NCBI RefSeq assembly: GCF_022012295.1 | Contig: NZ_JAKLTN010000002.1 | Location: 1,054,001 to 1,118,000, forward strand | Length of the DNA: 64,000 nucleotides | Direction: 5' to 3' | DNA from: Dechloromonas hankyongensis | GTDB lineage: Bacteria; Pseudomonadota; Gammaproteobacteria; Burkholderiales; Rhodocyclaceae | Shown: in pieces, positions 46,875 through 55,714 of the stretch | How positions within the stretch are numbered: position 1 is the stretch's first letter | How the letters are laid out: every line of letters starts with the position of its first letter | The notes under the pieces: generated by a model | Told to the model about the DNA's origin: nothing | The model's input: only the letters and a program-made list of their open reading frames with translations | The model's database searches: none | Program-made: the position numbers and the translations under genes

Positions 46875-47141
46875 TCAGTAATCTTCTGCCAGCATCACGG
46901 TGGTGTAGCTCCTGTCCCATTCCGTGATGACGTAGAAACTCACGGCGTTTATCGTGTAGCTCGAAAACACCCGCCCCTCGGACTGGATAGCCAAATCGTT
47001 CAAGGCTTGGTCGGCTTTACATAGATCGCCATCGTCACCACTGGCATGGCGTTCGACGAGTTCGGTCAGATTGACCCCGTGCTGCTGTGCGTAGTTAAGG
47101 CAATTCCGTGCAACGACGACTTGGCCTAATGAAAACAGCAT
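46875..47141 (-). CDS. Conserved plasmid/ICE protein of unknown function (88 aa)
   Basis: The pattern HASGDDGDLCKADQALNDLA and VITEWDRSYTTVMLAEDY is that of a small protein family met on very many plasmids and integrative elements (HASGDWGDLC...ITEADRSxTTxLLPEDY). Its function is unknown. Confidence 0.8.
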   Translation of the reverse strand: MLFSLGQVVVARNCLNYAQQHGVNLTELVERHASGDDGDLCKADQALNDLAIQSEGRVFSSYTINAVSFYVITEWDRSYTTVMLAEDY

Positions 47142-47292
47142 GGCTTTTTCTCCTCAGACGTTGGTTGATTTCAACCCTTAGCGTCTGATGGATCGGCACG
47201 TTCCGGGCACCGAAATATTTTCTGGCTATGCCGTTGCCCGAACTGTGGATCGGTTGGATGGTGCCCCTGTGGTCAAGAGAAAGGCACCAACG

Positions 47293-47487
47293 ATGTACAC
47301 GCTAACAACCGATCAGAAGCAACAACTGGTGGAAATCCTAATCGATGATTTCGGAGAAGGAATGGAGTTCGACGACTTCACCGATGCCCTGCTCGGCTTG
47401 CTGGATGACATCGCCGGATTCGAGACCGCCCCGCAATCCGTCGTCGACAAACTAACTCAGCAAATTTGGAGGAAATATCATGGATAA
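47293..47487 (+). CDS. Small acidic protein (64 aa)
   Basis: Start at MYTLTTDQKQQLVEILIDDF; very acidic, helical. It overlaps the next gene by eight bases, so the two are co-translated. Function unknown. Confidence 0.55.
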   Translation: MYTLTTDQKQQLVEILIDDFGEGMEFDDFTDALLGLLDDIAGFETAPQSVVDKLTQQIWRKYHG

Positions 47488-47776
47488 GACCGCAGCCACG
47501 TCCGAAAATACCACCGCAGCCGCTGCTGCCCAGCCGAAGAAGATCGATCTGGGAAAAGCAGCCATCAAGGAGGCCATTGCCAAGGGCAAGGCCATCATCA
47601 AAGAAGGCAAGAGCAAGGCCGATGCCGCGATAGCCATCTTCGAAGCCTTGAAGGATGAAGAAAAGGAAGTGGTGGTCGCCGCCTTCGTCCAGGGTGCGAC
47701 GCTCACCGAAAAAGGCGCTGTCACCTACTGGTACAACTGCCGTCGCAAAGCAAAGAAAGCCGCCAAACCAGCATGA
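47480..47776 (+). CDS. Small Ala/Lys-rich basic protein (98 aa)
   Basis: Starts MDKTAATSENTTAAAAAQPK, followed by a lysine-rich helix (AIKEAIAKGKAIIKEGKSKA) and a basic C-terminus (YNCRRKAKKAAKPA). Likely nucleic-acid binding by composition. It is paired with the acidic 64-residue protein upstream, which could be its partner. Confidence 0.6.
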   Translation: MDKTAATSENTTAAAAAQPKKIDLGKAAIKEAIAKGKAIIKEGKSKADAAIAIFEALKDEEKEVVVAAFVQGATLTEKGAVTYWYNCRRKAKKAAKPA

Positions 47777-48010
47777 CCCCGTAGGATGTGGCTAAACAAC
47801 TGAGGGTCATCGTGGATGTGATTCCAAGATCACATCCTTCTTGGGAAAATACTTCGTTACCCTGCGCGGATTCCTCTCTCGAGAAAGCCTCTCGCCTTAG
47901 CAGTGATTGATCGGGGATAATCATCGGCTGCGCTGTGGGGGGCCACAGACTATGTATCACACGAGTCTCTCAAATAAAGGGGCTCGGTTCAGTAGGATCG
48001 AGGGAACGTC

Positions 48011-50281
48011 TTGAATTCGTTGCTAAAACACCTCCGTTATGAGTTCGCTACAGCGATAGCGATCCCATCTTCTTCTATCGCATTCGATTCAGACTATGAA
48101 AATCGCTGCGAAGCACTCGTAACGTACTTGTCCAAGTATGATCTCTTGCCGCTGCCAGTGCGCGAAAAAGCATTCTTCTCACATGTCAACAAGAAGTTCA
48201 AAATCAATGCCCATTACTTAGCCGCGTTCTACGAACGCGGGGCCAAGCTCGGCAAGACGTTTAACTATCATCAGAAGGTCGCCATCCAGGAAATCTTTGA
48301 CCGGGAGGAACTCTTCGGTTTGAGCCGTCTATTGGATGACTTCAGTATCGATACTGAAGTATGCGAGACGCTGGCCGCTGCCGCCAGATGCTCATGCCGT
48401 AATGACACGCTCGAGCATTTGCACCTTGAACTAAAAGCTCCTGCGAAACTTAGACGCGAAGTAGGCGAAAGAGATGTGCGAACTGAGATTCTGAAAGCGC
48501 TCTTCGCATCGTTCCTATGGGGAAGTCTTCCTCAGCGAGATATGCATCGATACTTCGATAGCGACTTTAATGAGGAAGGCTATTGTGAGCGATTTTGGGA
48601 TGAACTTCAGCGCCGCACACCACGGCTCTTTCACCGTGACTCGGCTCTTCATTACATCGTCATTGATGAGACCTGGTGTTCGCACTTCCAAGACTATATA
48701 TCGCTTCAGGGCGCAGTGTTGCGACAGGTGCGAGAGAGCTATGTATCGTTGAACAATTACGGCTACTTGGCTGTCATGATCAAGTCGGCATTAGTAGGGC
48801 GACGCGATCACTCATGGGAACTGGCCGCTGACGTGTCGCTTTTTGCAGAAAAGCACGTCGAAAAAACTCTTGACCGGGGTTACTTTCGATTCGACAAGAT
48901 ACGCTCTACGACAGTAGCGCACATTCCGGACCTCGATTTGGGTGAAGCGCGGTTTGAATTGGTTAACGAGGGATTCACGTATCGGGACTGCTTTGTACTT
49001 GAACGGCCGACAGGAGAGGTAAATCAACTTCTGGTCTTTCAGAAGAACCTTCGGGACGAAACAGCCGTTCCTTGCCCTACGTGCAGGTCGAGCCAGATCG
49101 AAGGCAACTCTTACCCCAGCCTGGGTGTGAAGAGTTGGGAATGCTGCAATGCGCTTTGCCCAGACCGAAGCAAGTACAACCGCGGAAAGAGGTACTCATT
49201 CCGCGGGCTAACAATGCAACAGGCCCTCGACGACGAGAGTAACGACATTCCGGCCACATTCGTTCGCAAGTGGCGGAGGGATGTTGTTGCTATAGAAGAT
49301 GATTCAGAGGTGTTGGAACATCTCCTACGCCACTATTCAATGTCAGGTGACGGCGTAACGGTACTATCCAGTCGTCCTGAAGTTTTCAAAGCAACGCTCG
49401 GGCGACAAGTATCTTCCGATCCGCTCCTAACGAGTCCGAGCAGCGATGATGCCGCGTGGTTTTTTAACGCGGCATTCTTCAAACGATATGGAGTGCCAAC
49501 CAAAGCAATTGAACCCGTTACTCTAAACAATCTCGGAAACGATGAACTTAACGTCTTCTGTGGCGACTCACGGCAGGTCCTTTTATCAATCGGTGAGGAT
49601 GTTATCGATGGTGCGGTAACCTCCCCTCCGTACTATAACGCAAGAGAATATTCTCAATGGCCCAACATGTACTGCTACTTGCAGGACATGTTCGAAGTAA
49701 ACGCGCAGGTTTTCAGGGTGCTAAAGCCTGGAGCCATTTATTACTACAACATATTTGATTACTTCGATAACGAAAATATTGTTGCACAATCGGCCATGGG
49801 CCAAAAGCGGCTCATTCTTTCTGGCTATACAGTTGATCTATTTCGAAAAATTGGATTCCAGTGCTTAGGAAATATCGTATGGGATAAAGGGGAAATCGAA
49901 GGAAAGCGAGGGTTCAATGCCGGAAATTTCTCACCGTTCTACCAGTCCCCCTTCAACTGCTGGGAACATGTCCTCGTATTCCAAAAGCCTGGAAGCGAGC
50001 CTGCCCCATCCAAGACGGGAATACTTCGTGCCAAACCTGTAATCAAAATGGTTCGGGGTAAAAATGTTCATGGACATACCGCCCCATTTCCAGAAGAGAT
50101 ACCACTGCTCTGTATGGAAACGACACCCAAAAACGGACTAATCCTCGATCCATTCGGGGGAAGTCTGACAACGGGACGGGTTGCCGTCGCGTATGGGCGA
50201 AGGGCTATCTGCATCGAGCAAAGCCAAGACTATTGTGACCTCGGGCTGAAGCTCTATCACGAAGGTAACAAAATCATGTAA
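48011..50281 (+). CDS. DNA methyltransferase (class beta, TSPPY) with long N-terminal extension
   Basis: 756 residues; start is TTG (MNSLLKHLRYEFATAIAIPS). The methyltransferase sits at the C-terminal end: motif IV TSPPYYNAREYS (~536) comes before motif I-type LDPFGGSLTTGRVA (~711), the beta order typical of N4-cytosine or N6-adenine enzymes. The first ~500 residues are unusual and include a zinc-ribbon-like stretch (CPTCRSSQIEG ... CCNALCPDRSK, ~355-380). It is convergent with the HNH nuclease gene (13-base gap), suggesting a restriction-modification pair with the extension as specificity domain. Confidence 0.85.
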   Translation: MNSLLKHLRYEFATAIAIPSSSIAFDSDYENRCEALVTYLSKYDLLPLPVREKAFFSHVNKKFKINAHYLAAFYERGAKLGKTFNYHQKVAIQEIFDREELFGLSRLLDDFSIDTEVCETLAAAARCSCRNDTLEHLHLELKAPAKLRREVGERDVRTEILKALFASFLWGSLPQRDMHRYFDSDFNEEGYCERFWDELQRRTPRLFHRDSALHYIVIDETWCSHFQDYISLQGAVLRQVRESYVSLNNYGYLAVMIKSALVGRRDHSWELAADVSLFAEKHVEKTLDRGYFRFDKIRSTTVAHIPDLDLGEARFELVNEGFTYRDCFVLERPTGEVNQLLVFQKNLRDETAVPCPTCRSSQIEGNSYPSLGVKSWECCNALCPDRSKYNRGKRYSFRGLTMQQALDDESNDIPATFVRKWRRDVVAIEDDSEVLEHLLRHYSMSGDGVTVLSSRPEVFKATLGRQVSSDPLLTSPSSDDAAWFFNAAFFKRYGVPTKAIEPVTLNNLGNDELNVFCGDSRQVLLSIGEDVIDGAVTSPPYYNAREYSQWPNMYCYLQDMFEVNAQVFRVLKPGAIYYYNIFDYFDNENIVAQSAMGQKRLILSGYTVDLFRKIGFQCLGNIVWDKGEIEGKRGFNAGNFSPFYQSPFNCWEHVLVFQKPGSEPAPSKTGILRAKPVIKMVRGKNVHGHTAPFPEEIPLLCMETTPKNGLILDPFGGSLTTGRVAVAYGRRAICIEQSQDYCDLGLKLYHEGNKIM

Positions 50282-50294
50282 TTGCGCTTAGTCT

Positions 50295-51503
50295 CTACGT
50301 CTGAAGTATGAACTCAACAGTAGTTGCCTGATCCGGCACAGCGTCGAATAGTTTCTTTCCTCGAGCAGTTGGACCCAGCGCTGCGCTCTTGGTCCGGGTT
50401 CCTTGTACCCAAGAAATCGATGCTGTAGCTTGAGCGTCGATAAGCCATGTTGCCATGATCTTCATCCCACGCGGTGGGAGCTTGTTAATCTGTGCACCAT
50501 TTCCAGAATCTGAGCCCACAGTGGCGGCCAGGTCCCCTTCAACAGCCACTTCGTCGAGTGTTTCTATGTCATGCAGGATCTCAGACGCTGACGGAGCATC
50601 AGGCGCCACATCAACATTAAGCGAGGCTTTATTGCGTTTCGGCGGCGTATACGCAATCGCAAGGCATTCGGCACCTTCATCTGGGAAGTAGTGAGAGAAC
50701 GGTAGGCTCTCAACGCGAAATCGCATTGCCTGAAACCGGACAATGCCGCCGCCATTCTCGTGGCAAGCAACGACGAGAAGATGCTGCGATGCAAGCGCTC
50801 TCTCGAAAATTACTGTTGCAGTGTCCACGTCTGGAACTTCATCAGCATCCCACGACCGCGTGATTCCACCATCAGGCCATTGCAAGATGTTGCACTGCGA
50901 AAATTCACCATCAAGGAGGTAGTTTGACGAACCGTTGTGTTGGAGCCAATGGGCCATTGCCCATCCCTCCTGCATCCGGACATCTGCCATTGTCATTCCG
51001 TAGATACGGCACATACGGATGAAGTCACTGAGCGTTCGAGGCCTAAAGCTAAACAGAATCCACATTAGAGCTGTCTCAGCAGTCAGATGTGTCTGACCGC
51101 CGAATTCATGCGAGGGTCTCTTGATAACATTACAGCGTCGGCAGCGAAGAACCATATTCTCAATGTAGTCCGCGTCCAACGGGTTGTCGTGAGACTCACG
51201 TGGAATGTTGTGGTCGGCTTGTAGTTCGAGTCGCGTACCACAGTCCCGGCATTTTCCATCCTGGGTATAGAACCAGTCCATGACTTTTGCCATGACATTA
51301 CCCTTGCCGTACCTTAATTTGAACCCTTCAGATGAAGCGAGACTCGTCCCTACTTGCGACGGATTCATGTGCCCCAGAGTTAGGGTAGTAATCTGTTTCC
51401 ATGTGAGTAGCCCATCGGAGATTAGACGCGACAACAACGCCTTCCATTCCTCATCGCTCCACTGCTCATCGTTGAATTTGAACGCTGCCATGTTGCCTTC
51501 CAT
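50295..51503 (-). CDS. HNH endonuclease, putative restriction enzyme of the adjacent methyltransferase
   Basis: 402 residues from a start at 51503 (the ATG at 51491, MAAFKFNDEQWSDEEWKALL, is the alternative). HNH core at ~84-130: CRDCGTRLELQADHNIPRES then ENMVLRCRRCNVIKR, i.e. paired CxxC with the His-Asn-His scaffold. The remaining ~270 residues are not recognised and could carry recognition. Convergent orientation with the methyltransferase is common in type II systems. Confidence 0.78.
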   Translation of the reverse strand: MEGNMAAFKFNDEQWSDEEWKALLSRLISDGLLTWKQITTLTLGHMNPSQVGTSLASSEGFKLRYGKGNVMAKVMDWFYTQDGKCRDCGTRLELQADHNIPRESHDNPLDADYIENMVLRCRRCNVIKRPSHEFGGQTHLTAETALMWILFSFRPRTLSDFIRMCRIYGMTMADVRMQEGWAMAHWLQHNGSSNYLLDGEFSQCNILQWPDGGITRSWDADEVPDVDTATVIFERALASQHLLVVACHENGGGIVRFQAMRFRVESLPFSHYFPDEGAECLAIAYTPPKRNKASLNVDVAPDAPSASEILHDIETLDEVAVEGDLAATVGSDSGNGAQINKLPPRGMKIMATWLIDAQATASISWVQGTRTKSAALGPTARGKKLFDAVPDQATTVEFILQT

Positions 51504-52272
51504 GCTGAGATGGAAGGATTATTTCAGAAATGCGCGCAGGACAATGAAGTATTTTCTCAAGGAGGATGTTTCAACAATAGGCAGACCAGCAGCGCCTGAA
51601 GCATAAATACTCTTGTCCAGCGTCGAGACAAGCACGAATACAAGCAAATAGACGACTCAGCCAGCCATACCCTAACTGACTGGCAGTGATGGGAACAGAT
51701 TGCGTGGAGCCGCAATAACGAGCCTGCCGTGTGAAGCCGGTTAAAGTTTCAGCGATGCCGTGTGGATGGCGTCGATGATGTGTCAGCTTGGGAATTACGC
51801 TTGAACTTTTCATCCACGATACGTATTACACCGCCAGCAATGGCAGCGCAGCGAACCCGACAGGAGTTGTGCGAGTTGGTCTAACTCATACGGGGCAGTT
51901 CCCCGCCCCCGGTTGCAAGAAAAAAAGACCTGATTTGCGAGTGGTGACGAAGCGAAGCTGAGGAACAACCGCAAATCACGTGCAAAGCACGCAACAATCG
52001 AATGGTATCCACCGACAACACCGGCAAGATGCAAGGTTTCGGGATTGTGTTCATTTTTTCCCGCTCAGCGATGGCATTTCCTGCCTGAATTTGATGCCAT
52101 ACATTCGCCTTCGGCGACTGATCGAGATGGGGAATTTCGTCGCGCTTCGCTGCTCCGAATTCACCCACTCGATGGCCTCTTTCCTCACATGTATTTCTCG
52201 ATGATTGGCGTTGCCCCAGCCCGGTAGGTCATGGATGGTCTCCATGTAGATCACCTGAATTGGACCTAAGTC
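51504..52272. other. 769-base gene-free region with several hairpins
   Basis: No supported gene. It contains a cluster of inverted repeats: CGGGG-CAGTT-CCCCG type hairpin near 51891-51905, TGATTTGCG/CGCAAATCA (51931-51939 and 51970-51978), CGTGC-AAA-GCACG (51979-51991), ATGGCA/TGCCAT (around 52069-52098) and TCGCC-TTC-GGCGA near 52107. It lies directly upstream of the tyrosine recombinase. It could be an attachment/recombination site, a replication origin or a structured RNA. Confidence 0.5.
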
Positions 52273-53343
52273 ATGAGCATCGTTAAGCGAGGAAATAGCA
52301 AGTACTGGTACATGCAATTCCAGTTCAATGGGCAGACCTATATCCGCTCCACCCGAACCACCAGCAAGAAAACAGCAGAGCAGATGGAGGTCGAATGGAA
52401 GGCCCAGCTACATGCACAGCAATATCGAGGTAGAAAGCCACGGATTTTGCTGGCAGATGCATTCCAGCAATACAAGGTATCAAAGAAGGGAATTGCCAGC
52501 TACGCCAATTTGCTTGCCCACGAAGCCGTATTGCTCCGCCTGCTCCCGTTGAAGAAGTACATCGACGAAATCACGGCACATGACCTGGAGCGGTTCAAGC
52601 AAGCACGCATTAACGAAGGCGTAGGTGCGGAAATTATCAAGTATGGGTTGCTATTGGTTCGTGGCACATGGAAATTCAGCAAGAAATTGGGCTACCAAGT
52701 CAGCGAACTTGAATTTCCCACCGTGAAAATTCCGAAGGTGCCATTGCGCTACCTGAGCAGCGAGGAGGAAACACGCCTGCTTAGCGAATTAGCCCCTAAC
52801 CGGGAAGGCGCCGGCCTGAAACCAAGGGCTGAGCGCAGCGAAGAACTGAAGCGGGTCATGCAGGACGCCTACGACCTCGTGATTTTGCTGCTTGATACCG
52901 GCGCTCGGTATAGCGAAATTGCCAATATCGAATGGCAACGCATAGACCTCGCAGAGAAAGCAATTTACCTCTGGCAGTCAAAGGTAGAAAACGAGACGGT
53001 TTTGTACATGACCGACCGGGTATTCGACGTGCTTTCTCGCCGGGAAAAAGGAAAGACCGGCCCCTATGTCTTCAGCAATCGGGACGGCGAAGCCCGTGGT
53101 TACTGCACCCAGTCAATCCGCAAAGCAATTTTACGGGCTGGATTACAGAGGTGCCGAGTGCATACCCTGCGCCACACCCTCGCCTCTCGCCTTGTCCAGA
53201 ATGGAATGAGCGTTTACGAAGTGCGCGAAATCCTCGGCCACAGCGACATCAAGACCACCATGCGTTACGCCCACCTTGAATCCCGTCAGGTGACATCAAA
53301 GGCGCGTGACGTAATCAACCAACTCAACCAACGCAACGGCTAA
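52273..53343 (+). CDS. Tyrosine recombinase / phage-type integrase
   Basis: 356 residues. N-terminal AP2-like arm-binding start (MSIVKRGNSKYWYMQFQFNG), SAM-like core-binding domain (~60-150), and catalytic residues in GARYSEI (Arg ~211), HTLRHTLASRL (His-x-x-Arg ~296) and GHSDIKTTMRYAHL (His ~322, Tyr ~331). It may be the original integrase of a nested module or a second recombinase of element B; E. coli pipolins are known to carry tyrosine recombinases. Confidence 0.9.
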   Translation: MSIVKRGNSKYWYMQFQFNGQTYIRSTRTTSKKTAEQMEVEWKAQLHAQQYRGRKPRILLADAFQQYKVSKKGIASYANLLAHEAVLLRLLPLKKYIDEITAHDLERFKQARINEGVGAEIIKYGLLLVRGTWKFSKKLGYQVSELEFPTVKIPKVPLRYLSSEEETRLLSELAPNREGAGLKPRAERSEELKRVMQDAYDLVILLLDTGARYSEIANIEWQRIDLAEKAIYLWQSKVENETVLYMTDRVFDVLSRREKGKTGPYVFSNRDGEARGYCTQSIRKAILRAGLQRCRVHTLRHTLASRLVQNGMSVYEVREILGHSDIKTTMRYAHLESRQVTSKARDVINQLNQRNG

Positions 53344-53357
53344 TCACGGAAATCACC

Positions 53358-53543
53358 ATGCCACTTTTCGAAGTCAGATTCAGCGTCTATCGCCAAAATG
53401 AGCCAGGCAAAGCGACCATCGGCAGCAGCCTAACCTCTGGTCTGACGACTACAATCCAAGCCAACAACAGGGGCCAAGCAAGAGCGATGATCGAGGCCCA
53501 GTACGGGAAAAACTGCTCGGTGCATGGGATCAGGCCGTTGTAG
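53358..53543 (+). CDS. Small protein (61 aa) downstream of the integrase
   Basis: Starts MPLFEVRFSVYRQNEPGKAT, 14 bases after the integrase stop. Looks like a small beta-alpha fold (TTTIQANNRGQARAMIEAQY). Function unknown. Confidence 0.55.
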   Translation: MPLFEVRFSVYRQNEPGKATIGSSLTSGLTTTIQANNRGQARAMIEAQYGKNCSVHGIRPL

Positions 53544-53559
53544 CAATACGGCCCGCGCC

Positions 53560-53826
53560 TTAAACGAGTTCCCGATCTCTCATTCGGTATAGCAATTCGA
53601 CGGGGTGAATCTGATACACCCCTTCGTCAACTCGGATGGTAAAGCGCCGATAGCCAGCAGTCAGTGCGCCCATCTCTGAATTGGCAAGAAAGGTATTCAG
53701 GTAGTTCTCGGAGTAGTCCGCTCCGAACTTGGCTTTCAGTTCGGCGACTGAAACGACAATGCCTTTGCCAAAGGTGCCATCGATAACGGCATCCAGTACA
53801 ACAGTTCTAAGCGACTCATCGGCCAT
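53560..53826 (-). CDS. Hypothetical protein (88 aa)
   Basis: Start at MADESLRTVVLDAVIDGTFG; the segment VAELKAKFGADYSENYLNTF resembles a winged-helix DNA-binding fold. No family recognised. Convergent with the small gene after the integrase. Confidence 0.55.
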   Translation of the reverse strand: MADESLRTVVLDAVIDGTFGKGIVVSVAELKAKFGADYSENYLNTFLANSEMGALTAGYRRFTIRVDEGVYQIHPVELLYRMRDRELV

Positions 53827-54059
53827 GCTTGTAAACACCTGTCATTGGATAATCCAACGATGATACCAGTGTTGGCTGCATGAACCGGCGAGTCAGCGCA
53901 TAGTCCCTGTTCCACTGTAGTCAGCATCCTTCGGATTCATCAAACGGGCAACACCATCCGAGGGCACGGATGGACTACTGTGTTTCCGAAACCGTTTTTA
54001 CTAACTGGATTCCAGTTTTTCCTGATCGGGCGAAGGCCAATCGCCCTGTGTGATAGCGA

Positions 54060-54242
54060 TCATTCGGTAGTACGAGCGGGTGACGAGCTTGTGGAAGTCG
54101 CACGCAGTTGCTGCTGCGCCTTCAGCATCTTCAAGCGAGCCTGAGCGGCCTTCGCGACATCAGCTTGACGCTTGGCGTTCTTCTTCAAGCGTTCAGCGTT
54201 TCTCTCCATACCCGACAGGTCAAATAGTTCAGCAAGTTTCAT
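54060..54242 (-). CDS. Small basic coiled-coil protein (60 aa)
   Basis: Start at MKLAELFDLSGMERNAERLK behind GGAGACAACC. Highly charged single helix (KKNAKRQADVAKAAQARLKM) with a Ser-rich tail. Function unknown. Confidence 0.5.
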   Translation of the reverse strand: MKLAELFDLSGMERNAERLKKNAKRQADVAKAAQARLKMLKAQQQLRATSTSSSPARTTE

Positions 54243-54419
54243 GGTTGTCTCCGTTAGATTGTTCAACGGTATTTATCCTGACAACCAAGTGGGGCTGGAA
54301 GTCGGCAAGGCGATGAGCGTTGCCGACAGTCATGGGCCAAGAGACAGTCAGCGGCACAAAGCCAAGACTGTTTGCCAGCATTAATGCGGTCAATAAATCT
54401 GACAAAGCTGGATCACTTC

Positions 54420-54450
54420 GAGGACGCCTTTTCGGTGTCCTCTTCTTTTT
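54420..54450 (+). terminator. Rho-independent terminator candidate
   Basis: GAGGACGCC and GGTGTCCTC pair (one G-T) around TTTTC and are followed by TTCTTTTT. Plus-strand orientation. Confidence 0.65.
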
Positions 54451-54652
54451 CAGCCCCTACGACCACGGTGCGAACCTGTATGGGTTTATGACGTACCTCG
54501 AAACCGCCACGGAAACCAAGGGTTTAGAAGTCGGACGAGAATACTGGGCAGGCTTCTGTGCCAGGACGCGGCAAATTTCAGCCTCAGTGAAAGTAGAGAC
54601 GGCATGTAAGCCTTGGCGCTATGGCAAAGCTGTCGTTCAGCCTTCGAGCACA

Positions 54653-54682
54653 GGGAAGCTTAGCCGATAGGCTAAGCTTCCC
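54653..54682. repeat. Perfect 13-bp hairpin
   Basis: GGGAAGCTTAGCC, loop GATA, then GGCTAAGCTTCCC. No T run on either side. It lies 13 bases after the stop of the HNH gene (minus strand), so it may stabilise or end that mRNA, or be a recombination site. Confidence 0.6.
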
Positions 54683-54695
54683 ATGCAACAAAGGG

Positions 54696-55523
54696 TTAGT
54701 CTTCATCAAGCACCGAAAAGTCGAGATTGATGATGATTTGAGACAGATCGATCTTCTCCTTTTTGCAAAAGCGCTTGATATCTACCCACAGAGGCCATCC
54801 AGAAGATGGCGATGCTATCCCAACCATTTGAACACCGAAGTCATTGGTGTCATTGTCATACGTAAATCCATGATCGTCCAAGATGGAAAAGCACTCCCTC
54901 AATTCACCCGGCGCGAGGTTAGTGGCCTGCTGCACTTCAGGAACTGAAACCTCCAGAGAGTCTGAGAAGCGTCCCTTCTTTCCTCGATTTACGAGAATTA
55001 GGAATAGCCCTCGTGAAGGTATAGGCACCTTCGCAAGCTTGATTGTTACGCGCTTCAATTCTTTCAATGCATCAGCTAGTTCCTCGTCGGAATTTCCCCA
55101 GCTGAGCACTTGATCAAGTTTTTTGAGATCCTTCGCAAAGACCGGTTCTGTCAGCGTCGTGTGGTCAGTTACGGTCTGAAGCATAGAGCCGATGACATCA
55201 GAAAATAACTTCTCGTGTTCTTCCTTAATTCGCTTCATGCGATCTACAGGGAACTTCAGAACATCGTCCGTTTCTACGTGATGGTCATAACACATGAGAA
55301 CTAAATTGGACGGGTGTCGCCGCTGCTCGTTTGTTTGATGCTTGTTAAAACGCTCGCCGCCAGGTTCAGCTGCCTCGATGTGGCAAATATGTCCAACAAA
55401 GACGCCCTTCGCGTTGAATAAAGCCTTATTGCATCCCGGAAACGCACAGCGATTGCCGGATTTCAAATAAAGCTCCCTCACTGTTTCACGCGTTGGAGCA
55501 AGTCTCTTCGGTATCTCGGGCAT
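54696..55523 (-). CDS. HNH-type nuclease-like protein (275 aa)
   Basis: Start MPEIPKRLAPTRETVRELYL. N-terminal zinc/HNH-like domain: NRCAFPGCNKALF, GHICHIEAAEPGGERFN and NLVLMCYDHHVETDD (residues ~24-90). The C-terminal half is helical with a winged-helix-like segment (VPEVQQATNLAPGELRECFS). Proteins with this N-terminal domain occur in antiphage islands. It is the last of three same-strand genes following the serine recombinase. Confidence 0.75.
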   Translation of the reverse strand: MPEIPKRLAPTRETVRELYLKSGNRCAFPGCNKALFNAKGVFVGHICHIEAAEPGGERFNKHQTNEQRRHPSNLVLMCYDHHVETDDVLKFPVDRMKRIKEEHEKLFSDVIGSMLQTVTDHTTLTEPVFAKDLKKLDQVLSWGNSDEELADALKELKRVTIKLAKVPIPSRGLFLILVNRGKKGRFSDSLEVSVPEVQQATNLAPGELRECFSILDDHGFTYDNDTNDFGVQMVGIASPSSGWPLWVDIKRFCKKEKIDLSQIIINLDFSVLDED

Positions 55524-55714
55524 TGGAGGATCTCATGTGAAGGCTACTGATATAGGCGCGGTATTGCTCGCTAACCCCGGACCGCCATATCGCTTGAAAC
55601 CAGGATTGTGATTGGCTTGCAGAGAATTGAGAGCAAATGCCATTACCATTGAAAAGTCGAAAAAGCAGCATCCGAATACGTTAGCATAAAGCGGCGCTTT
55701 GAGTAGCAGTGAGG

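Larger units (their letters stand above)
54243..54695. other. Gene-poor stretch holding two hairpins
   Basis: A plus-strand frame of 116 codons (54320-54670) exists but lacks a ribosome binding site and family resemblance. The stretch contains the terminator at 54420-54450 and the perfect hairpin at 54653-54682. Confidence 0.4.

Noticed and set aside
51504-52272. Retron or diversity-generating element
   Set aside because: Hairpins are present but no reverse transcriptase gene or template/variable repeat pair occurs in the window.
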